The position numbers and the translations under genes are program-made. Positions 11,597 to 23,730 of a stretch of 64,000 bases of DNA are shown here, in pieces. The stretch is from Porphyra umbilicalis (taxonomy: Eukaryota; Rhodophyta; Bangiophyceae; Bangiales; Bangiaceae), in NCBI GenBank assembly GCA_002049455.2, contig KV918838.1, forward strand, positions 123,971-187,970, written 5' to 3'. The first letter of the stretch is position 1; each line of letters starts with the position of its first letter. The notes below the pieces were generated by a model. The model did not search any database. It was not told the DNA's origin and was given only the letters and a program-made list of their open reading frames with translations.

Positions 11597-11600
11597 GGGN
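11566..11600. other. 30-G run and single N at the tandem junction
   Basis: Thirty G residues, then AGGG and one N at 11600, directly followed by the copy 2 repeat array. The equivalent G run in copy 2 (19748-19775) continues into unique DNA instead. The junction is therefore not well sequenced, and the length or even the tandem arrangement could be an assembly product. Confidence 0.85.
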
Positions 11601-11705
11601 GACACTTTAACCCACTGACCGACACTTTGACCCGCTGACCGACACTTTAAGCCAGTACCGACATTTAACATACGATGGACACTTTAACCCTGTAATCGAC
11701 AGTTC
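11601..11705 (+). repeat. Array 2 of the GACACTTTAACCC repeat
   Basis: Same array as 3541-3670 with small losses (GCCAGTACCGACATTTAACATACG instead of the full unit). It opens tandem copy 2. The upstream lead-in TTTCGACAG is absent because the sequence starts at the N. Confidence 0.8.
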
Positions 11706-12251
11706 ATCCCTATGCTCCATACTTCGAACATTGATTCGACCTGTCTGTAAGCCCTGGTCGCGACCCTCTGCATCCGAATTGAAACGGGACGCAACGCCAG
11801 CATCCATTGCCACGCAACGGACACCGGGCCTTCGCCCAGCGCCCGAGCTGCACTTGCCGTGTACGACCATCGCGCCTGTTCCCGAACCCTCGCACCCCCC
11901 CGCCCGCACCTTCCTCTCATCCCTGTTGGCCCGGTGCCTGGCTCCACCCCCCGCCCGCACCCGGCCTGTGCCTGTCTGGCTCCGCACCCCCCCGCCCGCA
12001 CCTTCCTCTCATCCCTGTTGCCGGCCTGTCACCCCCGCACCGCCTGTGCCTGTCTGGCTCCGCACCCCCCCCCACCCCCCCCCGCCCCTTCCCCCGCACC
12101 GCCTGTGCCTGTCTGGCTCCCACCCGTCGCCCACATCTTCCTCCCATCCCTGCTGCCGACCTGTCACCCCCGCACCGCCTGTGCCTGTCTGGCTCCGCAC
12201 CCGTGCGCCCCTTCCACGGCTGGCTTCCCGACGGAGGCCAGCGCGTTCACG

Positions 12252-15200
12252 ATGGACGGCTCGGACGCGACAGCTGGGGCCCTTCCGTCCGCTGCACCCC
12301 TGTCTTCGGTGCGAACACTCGCCGAACGCGTGGACGGGCGACATGGGTCCGCGGCGGCCGGAGACCGCCACAGTGTCTCTGTGGCCGACGTGACGGCAGA
12401 CTGCGTGGACGTGTCATCCATTCTGTCGCATGGCGTCGGTGCACACGTGACCACTGTGCTTGTCGAGCGCTTCAAGTGGTCCTACTTTCTTCACGCGGAC
12501 AACGCAGACGTCGTGCAATTATTGGCGCGCCTGGGTCGCCAGCTTCTACGTACTACCGAGGCCTCCCCGGCGACACTACCGGTTTTTGACCGCCTACTGT
12601 CGAGCCTCATCTTCCCGACGGTGAACGCACGAGTATGGGCTGCGCTGAGGACGGGCGACTCCCCGCACGTCGGGGCGTCAAGTAGCGTTGACGCCCTGCC
12701 CATGGTGACAAGGGGGCCAACACAAGTCGCGGCTGCACGCCCACCCCTCGCCGCAGAGGTACCGTTTTCACAAGCTTCCAGTGCAATGGTGGCGCACGCG
12801 CGTGGGGCTGTCGTGGCGCCCACTCCAGCGTCCGACGCCCTGCGACCTGTCGCCGACCACGCTCCCGTCGCTGTCGTCGACATCACGCTGGTCGCCCTCG
12901 TGTGTGACATCCTCCTTCTCATTCTCGAGGCCGGACAGTCTGTGGCGCTCCACCCTTTGTCGGCGTCATGTTGGCTCTTTCTGCAGGGTGCCCTTTCCCG
13001 CGGTCGGTGGCCTCCGCAGGCGGGTGCTATGCTGCGCGCAGCATGTCAAAGAGACGTCAGCGTCGTTTCAAAGGCCGTTACAACCTTTGCTGGGGTGGAC
13101 GCACACGCCCGTGGCCGGGGTGAGGACCCTCCGACTGAATATCCGGACGGGCTCGGACATCTGCGCGAGCTCCACACCTGATATGGTTTGGCTTGGCGCA
13201 GACCCTGGACAAGGCAGACGCGGCCTGCGCTTCCAGTTTTGCTTGTGACCTGGACACGGTCAGCCTTTTTAGTGCGCTCCCCGGTGTGTTGGCGCTCATC
13301 CCCCCGTCGTACGCCCCCACCGGGAGCGCGCTGTGGCGCTGGTGTCGGGCTCTGTGTGACGTCGCTGCACGCATCCTTGACGCTGTGAACGCGACGGCGC
13401 AGTCGGTACTCGGCAGTGGAACGCTCTTCCAAGGGTCCGACGCCGACTATGATGGGGAACGTCGAGAACTGATTATGCGAGACGCGCTTGGGTGGCTGCT
13501 CTCCCCACCTCCGCCACCAGAGGACGCTAGCAGCTTGCCACGTGCTGCAGTGTCGCTCATCAAGACGGAGATTGGGTTGGTCTCGGGAGGGGGGGGGGCT
13601 GCGGGGCACGATTGGCGTTGGGGGTCTGGGGCGTGTGTCATCACCCTTGCTCGTCTGCTTTCTACCGGTCCCCGCCGACTAATGCCACATGCGGTGGCCG
13701 TCGTGAGCCTGTCGGCGCTCAAGTTGTTGGACGTCGCGGCTTCCCAGTACGCCTTGCACCCGGGGGACCGCACGCCGCTGGCGCTGTTTGGGGCGTGTGC
13801 CGCGTTTGCCGACGCGAGTCGCACGTGCGGTGCCTCGGCTTCTGCTCGTCGTGCGGACGGCGACGGGGCCGGCGGGGGCGGGGGCGGGCCTACAATGCAC
13901 GCTCACGACGACCTCCGTGCCACGGTGGAGGCACTGCGGGGTGTTGGCGACGTTGCGTGGAGCGTGCCAGCAATTGAGAACGTGCTCAAGGCCGTCTTAA
14001 TGCGCTGTGTTCGCGCATTGGCGAACTCACGGCGCATTGCACATGGCAGCTGGGCGGAGGCGGAGCACACGTACAAGGCGGACGTCGTTGGCACCTTCTT
14101 CGATGCTCTACCCTGGCTCTGGGCAGCTGCACACGGCGCGGCGGGTGGTATCCCGGACAGCACTGAGATGATGCTGTGGCGGGTAGTGGGACACATATTC
14201 TCACCCAAGCTGCGGTCGTCATCAAAGGGGCGGCGACCACTGTTCCCCTACTCGCGGCGCATCGTCATTTCCGCATTGGCGCACATGGCGGCCGCAGGGA
14301 ACCTGCGCCGGACCGATAAGTGCCGGACCATGGTCGTCGAGTTTCTCCCCACACTGCAGCAGTACCAAAACTCCCTGAAGCGGACGGGAAAGTCGGCCCA
14401 ATGGCTTGGCATTCACTCCAACTTGCTGGCCTGGGTGCAAGAGGCGGTCGCGACGGCAGCGGTCGACCCAGACACCATTGACAATACGGGGGGTGCAAGT
14501 GGTGGTGGCGCAAGTGGTGGCGGTAGCGGCGGAAGCGCTGGCGTCGGTGACGCAGTCGGTGCAGTGGACGGCAGCAGCGACGGCGCCTGCGCGGCCCGTA
14601 CTGGTGGTTCCGGTGGTGGTGGCAACATGGACATCATTCTTCCCGCTGACGATGCCGGTGGCGACCGTGGTGGCAGGGACGGGCGTGACGTCATTGACGT
14701 CGATCGAGTGCGTGCTGCCACTGACAGCAGCGGGGCCGACACCGGCGACGTGGTCGACATCGACGGAGCGGACGGTGGCCGTGTGGATGGGGACGGCGGG
14801 GATGGTAATGGTGGCGGTGGCGACGTCGTCGTCGACCTGTGCAGTGAGGACGATGACGAGGTGGAGCTGATGGCTGTGTTTTTAGCACCACGACCGCTGC
14901 AGCCACCGCCAGTGTCGGGGGCGCTGCTTGAGGCATGTCGCCCCCGCCGCCGTTTTGCCGACACGGCGGGTGTATCGACGGTGTTTGACGTCGACACCAT
15001 GGACGTTACGGACGTGGACCACGTGCAGGGGCCACGGCCATCTGAGGTCCCGCGAGCACCCCGGGTGTCCGCAAGGCGGATGACACAGTCACCACCACTG
15101 TCCCCGGTTCTACCTGCGTCGGCGGTACCGCCGTCGCCTTTGAAGCGGCCGCGGTCCCCGGTTCTACCTGCGTCGGCGGTACCGCCGTCGCCTTTGGAGC

Positions 15201-17967
15201 GGCCGCGGTCCCCGGTTCTACCTGCGTCGGCGGTACCGCCGTCGCCTTTGGAGCGGCCGCGGTCACAGCACGTGCCCCCGCCTCGCGCGGTGCCATATCG
15301 ACATGTGCCAGCGACATCTTCGTCACCACCCCCGTCGCACGCATCACGGTCTCTACCCGGCCCCGCCTCACCCCAAGCGTCAAGTGCGGGCGACGCACCC
15401 GTGCGTCAACTCCCAAACCCCCGCGCCGAGTACGGTCTGTCGGTACTGGCGTCTTCCACGGATGGCTGGGTGTTGAGGACGGGAAGGGCCACGCCGACAG
15501 CGTCGACAGCGTCTCGTGGTTTGTCACCTGTGCACGCGGCGGCCGGCTGGCAGCGCGTGGTGCTCGCCGTTTCTGTGGATCGAGCGCGGCAGGGACTTCA
15601 TCTCCTGGCGACAATGTGTGGTCACGGGGCCCCTCGGCGGGGGGTGGCGGGTCCAGTGTCGGTCAGCACGCGGCTGCTATTCAAGCACCCTCAAGTGTTG
15701 GTGGCGCATGTGAACGCACGTGCCGACGCGTTCCATCAACACCTCGCCACGGCGTCGTTCGTGGACCAGTCCACAAGCACGTGGAATTTGTTGATCAAGG
15801 TCCGATGCCCCGCACGCTCCCCCGCGGCATCCAACGACGCTGTCAACCGGGTCCGTGGCGGCGTCGGGACACGCTATCAACGCAGAACAGGCGTCGACCG
15901 GGGCCGCGACATTCCCAGCGTACTGGACGTTGACGTCGGCGTGTTGTGCAACGTGTGGTTCCCGGTGTGGGATGAAAACCACACGCAGGACGCCACCAGT
16001 CGAGCGGTTGACGCGGTGCTGACCAGACGCGTCTTTCAAGACGCCAAGGACGGAGAACCGCGACGGGTACAACTGATGGTCAGCATACGGGGACGATTAC
16101 CTCGCGCGTGCCCATCCTCGGTGGCACTGAGCGTGACGGCAGATGCGAGTTCAGACGCCGCAGAGTTTCACGGCCTCGCGCGCTGGGAATCCCTGCCCGT
16201 GGACCTGCAGGCGTCCCTGGCCATGTACACCCCGCCGGCTGCGTACGTGCCCACGACGGATTCTGCCCACGGCAGCGGCTATCGTACGGACGCGCGCGTC
16301 GCCGAGTTTGGCGCCGACCTGGACGACTCGCAGCGGAGCGCCGTCTGTTTGGCACTCGACGCAGTGCTGGGGGGCGGGGACCGTGGGGGTGGCGACGTCA
16401 CCACACAGCTCATCAACGGTCCACCTGGGACCGGCAAGACGCGCACTCTCGTGGCGCTGGTTCGGTGTGTCGAGGCCGCAGGGTTGGACGCGCTGGTTGT
16501 GTCGCGGACCAACGTGGCAGCCAACGAGGTGCTCGCTGCGCTGCACGAACACTTTCCAAGTGAATCGACCATCTCGCGGGACGCGCGACGTGTCGTCCGT
16601 ATTGGCATGGCCCCACCCGACGGGCACCCGGCGTCGCAAGCGCACGTCGACGCCGTCGTCGCCCGGTGTGTGGCTGCCGAACACCCCCATGTGCAGGCAG
16701 AGTACGAGGCGGCAAGCGGCCTCGTGGCGTCACTGACGGCTGGCCCCCGTCGGCACGACGGTTACCCCGCGCCGCCGGACCAACACGCGGTCGCCCGCGC
16801 CGTCGACGCACAAGAGCGACTGCGTCGGGCAGAAAAGGCCCTCGACGCCGCAACCCGGTCAACCCGTCGTGCTGTCTGCGCGACTGCCCGGATGCTCGTG
16901 ACGACTATTGCCTCGAGCGTTTTATCCGACATTGGTGGCCGCGGCTGCAGCCTCATCATTTGTGACGAGGCCGCTGCGGTCAGCACCCCAGCTGTCGTTT
17001 CTCTGTCGTGCGAGCCCCGCGGTGTGGTCGAGGTGGCGCCGACGGTGGCCGCGGTGGTGACAGTGGGCGACGGCGCGGCGACACTGACCCGGCAGACACC
17101 ACACGTTGTGTCGTACTGGTCGGAGACCCAGCTCAGCTACCACCGAGCGCCGGCCCAGTCTCCTATCGCGGTGCGACGGTCGCAATGGGGCTGAGTGCGT
17201 TTGAACGGTGCGTGTCGGGTCGTCGACACGTGTGTACGACGCTGCGACACCAGTACCGGATGCGGCCGGCGCTCTCTCGCATCCCCTACCTTCTTTTCTA
17301 CGCTCGTACAACCGGGTCCCGTCATCAACCACACAGTGCGCGGTTGGCGGCTCTGGACGTCCCGGGGGGGCACCCGCCGTGGATGGCGAACATCCCGGCC
17401 GTCCTCGTCGAATCAACCTCAACGTCTGCTTTGCGTCACCAAGGCCGCGACGTGGGCTCGTGTAGCGTACGCAACGACTTTGAGGTGACGCTCGTCAAGC
17501 GTTCCCTCGTCAACATCATTCGAGCGTGGCACGCGGCGGCGGCGCCTCACGATCTGCGGGTTCGCGTCGTGGCGCCGTATGCGGCGCAGGTGGCCGCACT
17601 GGCGGTGGCGGTGGCCGACGTGACTGCGGAACACGTCACTCGGGTGCGGAGCTCCGTGTGCCGGCTCACCGTCAAAGTCGACACGGTTGATGCCAGCCAA
17701 GGGGCGTCCGACCACGTTCTCATACTGTCCCTGTGTCGTACGGCACGTGCAGAAGACCTGGGTACGCGGCGGGCGGGCATCGGTTTTGTGGGGGACCACC
17801 GTCGAATGAACGTCGGTTTGACACGCGCGGCACTGCACGTCCACGTCGTTGGTGACATTGATTGCATCGTGGCCGCCAGCCCGATCTGGCGCCAGTGGTT
17901 TCGTGCCGTGCGTGAGGAAGTGCGAGGCGGCTCCCCGCTTTACGCTGTCCGTGACACTGTACGGTGA
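12252..17967 (+). CDS. UPF1-like SF1 helicase, copy 2 (two frameshifts)
   Basis: Same protein as at 4148-9917, with GPPGTGKT at 16418-16441 and the other SF1B motifs in order. Compared with copy 1 it lacks one C near 13177 (CTCCACACCTGATATGG), causing a stop at 13179-13181, and one T near 17000 in the stretch after the DEAAA motif. It has the bases that copy 1 lacks near 5183 and 8875. Thus neither copy is open end to end but the breaks do not coincide, so a working source gene must exist or existed recently, or the indels are sequencing errors. The position opposite the minus-strand GCR1_C-like gene is conserved. Confidence 0.85.
15101..15264 (+). repeat. 54-bp coding repeat, three units
   Basis: Counterpart of 6998-7214 with one unit fewer, still in frame. 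Confidence 0.9.
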
Positions 17968-18337
17968 CATGGCCATTGCCGACACGTTGCCACGGACGGA
18001 TTGGTTTCTTCCATCTGTGTGTGCCGGTCGTTGTTCAGGGTGTGGGGTGCCGGGGGTATAGCGTGACGCGGGCGTTTGTGCTCGGACTGAGAGGGGCGTG
18101 CCACGCACTCCCAATCCATCATGGCGTGCAGCTAGTAGAACAAGAACCACGGCGTTTGTACAGGCGCCGGCCCAACGGGGTTTAGCCGACACCAGGAAAC
18201 ATCTCGAGCCGCCATCCGGCTCATCAATACCCTCCCCCCGAGGCACCCACGAGGTCCTCTTCCTCTGCTGAGACACACACCCACCACAACACCTGTACAG
18301 GCGCCGACCTAACAGTGTATGGTCCACACAAGAAACA

Positions 18338-19665
18338 TCACGAGTCGCCATCCGACTCATCAGCACTCTCCCCGGAGCCCCCCGTCACGTCCTCTTCCTC
18401 TGTTGAGACACACGCCTCATCCAACTTGCGGTTGCCGGCCTCCCGCAGCACTGTCTCACGGGTGGCAAGCTTTGCCATTGCCGCTGCGTTCTCCGCCACC
18501 AGCTGTCGTTCCGTCGCGTTCGCAACCCACTCGTGGATGGTACGCACACAGGCAAGGTTGACAGGAGCAGGCCCGCCCTCCATGAATGCCGGTCCGGGCC
18601 CCTGCGACGCACGCACACCCGCGGCAGTGTTGGTCGTGCCGACGACCCCCCCCAAGGCCGTAGAATACATGGTCTCGACGGGCGCACCGGAGGTGGCAGG
18701 AGTAGACAAAGGCGGTGCCGTGGGCGGTCGCGCGGGGGTACCTCGTGCGGCGGCAGACAAAGCAGCGGCAGCTGCACTGACGAGCGTCATGGGAGCATGG
18801 GCGGTGCCCGTCGCCGGTGCGACCGCGTCGTTGGTGGCAACTGGTACCTGGGCATATAGTGCCGCGGCCCACATCGGGGCGGTGTCGACAGGCGTGTTGA
18901 CCGCCGCAATCGCGGCCGGCGCACCGCCCGTCGGGGTGGCGAGCGCCGAGGGGCCTGCCGGTTGGTTGACCACGGGGAGCGTCGGCAAAGGTACCACCGG
19001 GGCGGTGTCGACAGGCGTGTTGACCGCCGCAATCGCGGCCGGGCCGGCGCACCGCCCGTCGGGGTGGCGAGCGCCGAGGGGCCTGCCGGTTGGTTGACCA
19101 CGGGGAGCGTCGGCAAAGGTACCACCGGGGCGGACCGCCGGCGACCGTCGGGCGTTGCCTTCCAGCGACCGTTCTTGTTGTGCCGTTCGGAGTATAGCGC
19201 GTTGTACCTGGTCCGCAGCGCGGGAGCTGGTAGCCCTTGTCGTTCTTGCCGCGGGATGCCGTAGGCCACAGAGTTGACATCCGCACACGCGTCGTCATTG
19301 TCACTACCACCGCCCGTTTGTCTTGCCACGTAGGGCTCGGGTGGCCACGGTACGGCAGGGAGCGTCTTCTGTCGAACAGTCGTGAAATCCCGCTGGCTCT
19401 GGCGCAGCTCTTGGAATACGGCGTAGGCCAGCTGGTCGTGGCTCTTGTACGCGCCGGCAAGCAACTCCACCAGAGCGGCCACATTGTCGTGCAGCCGGTC
19501 GCGCTTGCGTGCTCGAGAGGCAGCACAACGGGCCCGGTTGGACATCTGCTGGCCTTCCTTGGAGCGAGAAGCACATGGTTGCTTCGCGGCGGGGTCACGA
19601 CCGAGGCGGATGAGCGCCACCTCCACGGCCTCGTAGAAGTCGACACGCTGTGACGACGACGCCAT
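18338..19665 (-). CDS. Crypton-related GCR1_C-like motif protein, copy 2 (disrupted)
   Basis: Same gene as 10288-11486. Here the frame is intact through the N-terminus, the basic segment and the RTRYNALYSER motif (about 19180-19218), because the C missing in copy 1 is present. It is then broken by an insertion: a duplicated block of about 110 bp (starting GGTGTCGACAGGCGTGTTGA at 18886 and again at 19004, with extra GGCCGG bases) that shifts the frame in the Ala/Pro linker. The acidic C-terminus is preserved after it. As with the helicase, the lesions in the two copies lie at different positions. Confidence 0.5.
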
Positions 19666-19910
19666 TCGTCCCGACGATATGGACTGGCCGAGCAAGGTAG
19701 TGAGGGGCGCCTCCAGTTGGACACACCCTCAGGTGTGGGCGGGGGCAGGGGGGGGGGGGGGGGGGGGGGGGGGGGAGAGGGAAGGATGGGGTGAGAGTGC
19801 CAGTTGTTGTAAAGGCAGCAAAGCGGGGGGGTTGAGCGGAACGACAGCCAACCACCCGGTTGCAGCCGGAGCAACCGTGTCAGCAGCTCGTGCGACGCAG
19901 CGTGTGATGT

Positions 19911-20044
19911 ACAGCCGTTCTCTCAAAAACCTCGCACGCCGACTGTTGCGCCGCTCTGACAAAGCGGCCGCTGCGACCTCGTGAAGGCCGATTTGTCAGA
20001 GTGGTGCAACAGCGGGCGTGCGAGATTTTTGAGAGAACGGCTGT
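19911..20044. repeat. 134-bp inverted repeat (foldback or MITE-like)
   Basis: The left arm starts ACAGCCGTTCTCTCAAAAAC and the right arm ends with its reverse complement, GAGAGAACGGCTGT at 20031-20044. The match continues inward with few mismatches (CTCGCACGC / GCGTGCGAG; CTCTGACAAA / TTTGTCAGAG; GGCC / GGCC), leaving a centre of about 16 bases. It may be a foldback element or two transposon ends meeting head to head. A diverged GAGAGAACGGCCGTA occurs at 3509, just before array 1. Confidence 0.85.
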
Positions 20045-20260
20045 ATTTGGTGACGCGGGTGGGGGCGCGCCCGCCCCTCGGTGAGCGTGGCGGCGCCCGG
20101 TGCGTCCGTGCGGCCGGCGCGCCGGCACGCGCCACACGGGCCGCGAATGAGGTACTTCAGCTCGACATGTACGAATTATCAGATACTTTCGGTACATCGT
20201 TTCATCCGTCCTACGACTGAGTGAGAAGTGGGTTCACACAACTGTATTTCGACAGAAAGA
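20045..20260. other. Spacer before array 3
   Basis: No gene seen. It ends in ACTGTATTTCGACAGAAAGACC (20241-20262), the lead-in shared by the repeat arrays. Confidence 0.4.
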
Positions 20261-20340
20261 CCAACACTTTAACTCAGTGATCGACACTTTAACCCAATGA
20301 CCGACACTTTAACCCAGTGGTCGACACTTTAGCCCATGGT
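20261..20340 (+). repeat. Array 3 of the GACACTTTAACCC repeat
   Basis: Four copies of the 20-bp unit, followed by ATGGTACCGAGCTTCAGGTG, a diverged form of the sequence that follows arrays 4 and 5 (ATGTTACCGAACTTGAAGCG, ATGGTACCGAACTTGAGGCG). Same orientation as the others. Confidence 0.85.
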
Positions 20341-21385
20341 ACCGAGCTTCAGGTGGATAGCAGGCCACTTCGAATGTGTATTCACACGTCGTCGTCATCC
20401 GTAAATGTCACGCCCTTCGTGCCCGGCGCACTACCCCTAAGTACGAAGACGTACCGTACACGATTCTGGGGGGCCCCGAGCAGAACGGCACCACCTCCCA
20501 TCTCCCCAATGGTGGTGTTCAAGCAGCTGACGCTACCACCGAGGCCGTTGAGTGGTGCCGGGGGGCGCGTGCGACCACCCGGCGGCAAGCGTACAGGCGA
20601 CCGTTGCAGCTGCACGGTGCATGCAAGGCCGCGGCCTTGCCGTGCGGCTAAGCGGTCGCCAGCGATGCCCCGTCATGGTGACGGGGGGGGGAAGCGCCTG
20701 CCTGGCGGGTTGACGTGGCGGCGCACGGGGACACGCACACGCCGTCGCGGCCGCTCCGCGGTGAATTCAATGGCACGGGAAGACGGAGCCACACGGGTGC
20801 GCACGGGGAAAAGGAGCAGGCGTGCCTTTGGTGGTGTTTTTTCTCACTACCTTAGCTCGAGCGCACGCCTGCCGGTGAGCGCGAGCACAGTCGTCCCGCC
20901 GGCGAGAATTGTGTCGAGAGTACAGGTCTTTCTGGTCTTCTTTCCCGTGCCCGGGGCTAGTCCCCGGGCGCGGGCTCTCTTATACGCTCTGAGCGGTGCC
21001 CGCTCCACTCGCCCACTCGTCACTCGGTTCGGCTGTTGGCCAAACGGTTCGGGTCCGTTGGGCAGCGCGCTAGCCACGCTGCCGCCCTTGTGCTACAGTC
21101 GAACAGACGCGCCGCCCCTGCCCCCTTCCGGCCGTACGCCGTCGTCGCATCGGGCCCGTCGCAGTGGTTCACCCATTCTGCACCTCTCCGCCGCCGCCGA
21201 CGCCTCGGTCCTGCCTTTCGCTCCAAGTGCCGGCGCGCGGGCGCGGACCACTTGGGAGGTGCCCCCCCTGCGCCCGCGTGCCAACAGTGCTTCACTGCAT
21301 GTCGGAGCACCGCCAGGGATGGTGTCGCCCTCCCCCGTGGTCCCCGCAAGGCAGAGGCCACGACGCGTCGGGTGCAAGAGGGTTA

Positions 21386-23392
21386 CTACTCCCGCCGGCG
21401 CCGCTGCGACGGACGTTCCTCGTCGCGGGACGCCCCCCGACCACCCGAGGAGCGGGCTCGGCCCCGCTCCGTTGTGGTCGACATCCGGGGCCCGCTGGCG
21501 CCCCCCCCAGGCGTCCCCATCTGCCCGGTGCACAGGCGCTCGACTTCGGCGTCCAGGGCCTGGCGGCCTACCTGCGGCCCGAACGTCGTGCGAACCGCGT
21601 CAAGGAGCGTTTCGTACGCGACCTGGAGGGTGGCACCCTGCATGTCCCGCAGTGCCCGACGGAAGACCGTCGCGTCGCGGCAGCGCATGTGCGCCAAAGC
21701 CAGGGCCAGGGTCTCGGGCGGCGCCGTCCGCGCGGCCCATGCCGCAGACTCCTCCTGACGGATCGCGCGCACCGCCGCGACGACGCGCGCGGTGGACGCA
21801 AGGGGCTCCCGCGGGGGCTCTTGCGCGGCGTCCAGGACACCCCAAAGCGCCTCATCCTCCGACAATGGGACGACGGCCGCCGGGGCGTCTGCCGAAGGCG
21901 ACGCGGGCGCCCTTGAATCGACCGGGTGTGACGGGGTGGAGGGAGTCTTGGTCGTGGGGGGTGCCCGGTGGGACGCCGACTGGGCCGCGCTACGCTGGGA
22001 CCTCGCTGCCGGGGAGCCGCCGTCGGGGCTTGGCGGTGGGGACGTCCGCTCCGCCGGCGACCCGGGTGCCGACGCCGAGCACGCTCGCGGGGGCACACCG
22101 GATGCCCCCGGACTCGGTGGTGCACGGAGTGGGCTCTCAGGCGTACGGCGCGACACCGCGGGAAAATCCCCGGCGGGGTGGAGAAGCTCGAACGCGTAGA
22201 CCATCTCGGGTGCGTAGGCGACACGGATGGCTGCGACCGAACCGTCCGGGAACCGGTTCGTAACGTCCGCCTGGTGCACCTCCTCCCATGGGACGAGGGG
22301 TAGGCCCTGCCGCGCGGCTGCAAAACACAGGGGCCACGAGGGATCGGCCACCCCAGTGCCGAGCACGTTCAAGGGGATGCGCGTGATGAGGTGTGGCAAC
22401 TCACCCGGCAGCCGGTACATGAGCTGTCGTACACGTAACTCTGCAAACCAGGTGGCGGCCACCTTCGCCACGAGTTCAGCGAGCAGTGTGTGCCGTAAGG
22501 GGCGCTTGCGTGCCACAAGCGCGCCCCGAAAGTATGTGACGACCAGCGGCCACGTGGGCGCCAACGAGAAGGGCAGTTCACGAAAGATGTCGGGTACCTC
22601 CGGCAGCCAGCGGCGCATCGTTTCCGGTGAAGCGTCTTTGAAGAAGGAGCTCGCCCAGGGGGGGCAAATGAAGCCCTGGCGGGCGACCTGGCACGTCGCC
22701 TCCTGCACGGCGCGCCCGGGGGGGGCGGTTGACGGGACGAGGTGACCCTCACCCTGACACACAAACTCCTCCCAATTGAACCACGCCTCCGCGTCCTCCG
22801 TCTGCGGGTCGTCCGCGTGCTGCGATAGGAGCATCTGCACCGACAAGATGTAGGACTCGTCCGCGGGTGCAAGTAGCCACGGCAGCTCACTCTCAAAGAC
22901 GCCCACCCGGTCCGCGTAGACGGCTGTAGGCCACGCCCGCCGCAAGCGGGCAAACGCCTTCGCAGCCACGACGACGTCCACACGGTCGCGGTCCATGCAC
23001 CGCAGGGTGTTGAACGAGCCCCACCGGGCGAAGCGGAAAAACACGTCGGGGAGGTGTTCTTTCTCCGGGTGGCAGAGGACCTCGTTGCAAAACACGAGCA
23101 CCTCGAGTGTTGTCCGGTGATGGCCGCGTGGACCGGTGACCGGGTCGCCATGAAACTCGCCCAGCGGTCGCGCAGAAGCTGCGCGATCGCCCGTCTTGAA
23201 GACGTCCACGAACCCGCACGGGGTGCCCCACTGCCGGAGGCGCATACGCGCAATAGCAGTCACGCGGTTGGTGTAGGCGACTGCCCGCACCTTTGCCTCC
23301 GCCTTGGCACGACTGTGCTCCTGATGGGGCATGCCGTCGAGGTCGAACGGGGTCCAGCGGCGTAGGTCCGCATCGTCCATCGCACCGTCCAT
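21386..23392 (-). CDS. Orphan 668-aa protein between repeat arrays
   Basis: One intact frame from ATG 23392 (MDGAMDDADLRRWTPFDLDG) to a stop at 21386-21388. The frame is open further upstream, but only from non-ATG codons. Residues 1-420 look like a globular domain rich in Trp, Phe and Arg, with segments such as RFARWGSFNTLRCMDRDRVD and WFNWEEFVCQGEG. The rest is a Ser/Pro-rich linker, a short helical domain and a basic tail (SRDEERPSQRRRRE). I recognise no family and no catalytic motif. It lies alone between arrays 3 and 4 on the opposite strand to the arrays, so it is probably the cargo or mobility gene of that unit. It is unusual here in having no frameshift. Confidence 0.7.
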   Translation of the reverse strand: MDGAMDDADLRRWTPFDLDGMPHQEHSRAKAEAKVRAVAYTNRVTAIARMRLRQWGTPCGFVDVFKTGDRAASARPLGEFHGDPVTGPRGHHRTTLEVLVFCNEVLCHPEKEHLPDVFFRFARWGSFNTLRCMDRDRVDVVVAAKAFARLRRAWPTAVYADRVGVFESELPWLLAPADESYILSVQMLLSQHADDPQTEDAEAWFNWEEFVCQGEGHLVPSTAPPGRAVQEATCQVARQGFICPPWASSFFKDASPETMRRWLPEVPDIFRELPFSLAPTWPLVVTYFRGALVARKRPLRHTLLAELVAKVAATWFAELRVRQLMYRLPGELPHLITRIPLNVLGTGVADPSWPLCFAAARQGLPLVPWEEVHQADVTNRFPDGSVAAIRVAYAPEMVYAFELLHPAGDFPAVSRRTPESPLRAPPSPGASGVPPRACSASAPGSPAERTSPPPSPDGGSPAARSQRSAAQSASHRAPPTTKTPSTPSHPVDSRAPASPSADAPAAVVPLSEDEALWGVLDAAQEPPREPLASTARVVAAVRAIRQEESAAWAARTAPPETLALALAHMRCRDATVFRRALRDMQGATLQVAYETLLDAVRTTFGPQVGRQALDAEVERLCTGQMGTPGGGASGPRMSTTTERGRARSSGGRGASRDEERPSQRRRRE

Positions 23393-23730
23393 CGCGGCCC
23401 GACCCCGGGGTGGTGTGACGGTCGCCGCCGCCGTGGGTGTCGACCAACCCGAAAGAACGTGCACTCCCAAGGCTCCGGCACGCGCCGATAAAGTCGCTCG
23501 TGCGACTTGGGGGGCGCCGGGTGACAGGGACAGGGACACGCTGGCTCGCTGGCACCAGCCGGGGACCCGTTTGGAACTGGCAACGGGGATTTTGCGCGCG
23601 CGAACGAATGATCGGGTCTGGGAAGGATCTCAGCAGGTCACAGTAGTTCCCAGTTGCCCACAACAGATACTTTGAAATTGATGTAAACGCCAATTCCTCT
23701 GTTGGTCGATAGAAGTTTATTTCGACAGAA

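Larger units (their letters stand above)
11601..19775 (+). mobile_element. Helicase unit, tandem copy 2
   Basis: Nearly identical to 3544-11595. Differences I can see: a rearranged leader repeat (11885-12200), one fewer 54-bp unit (15101-15264), an internal duplication of about 110 bp near 18996-19120, and several one-base indels. After the G run the sequence enters unique DNA at 19776. Confidence 0.6.

Noticed and set aside
20317-22263. Long plus-strand open frame
   Set aside because: It is antisense to the intact minus-strand gene 21386-23392 and has repetitive Arg/Pro/Ala composition typical of shadow frames in GC-rich DNA.
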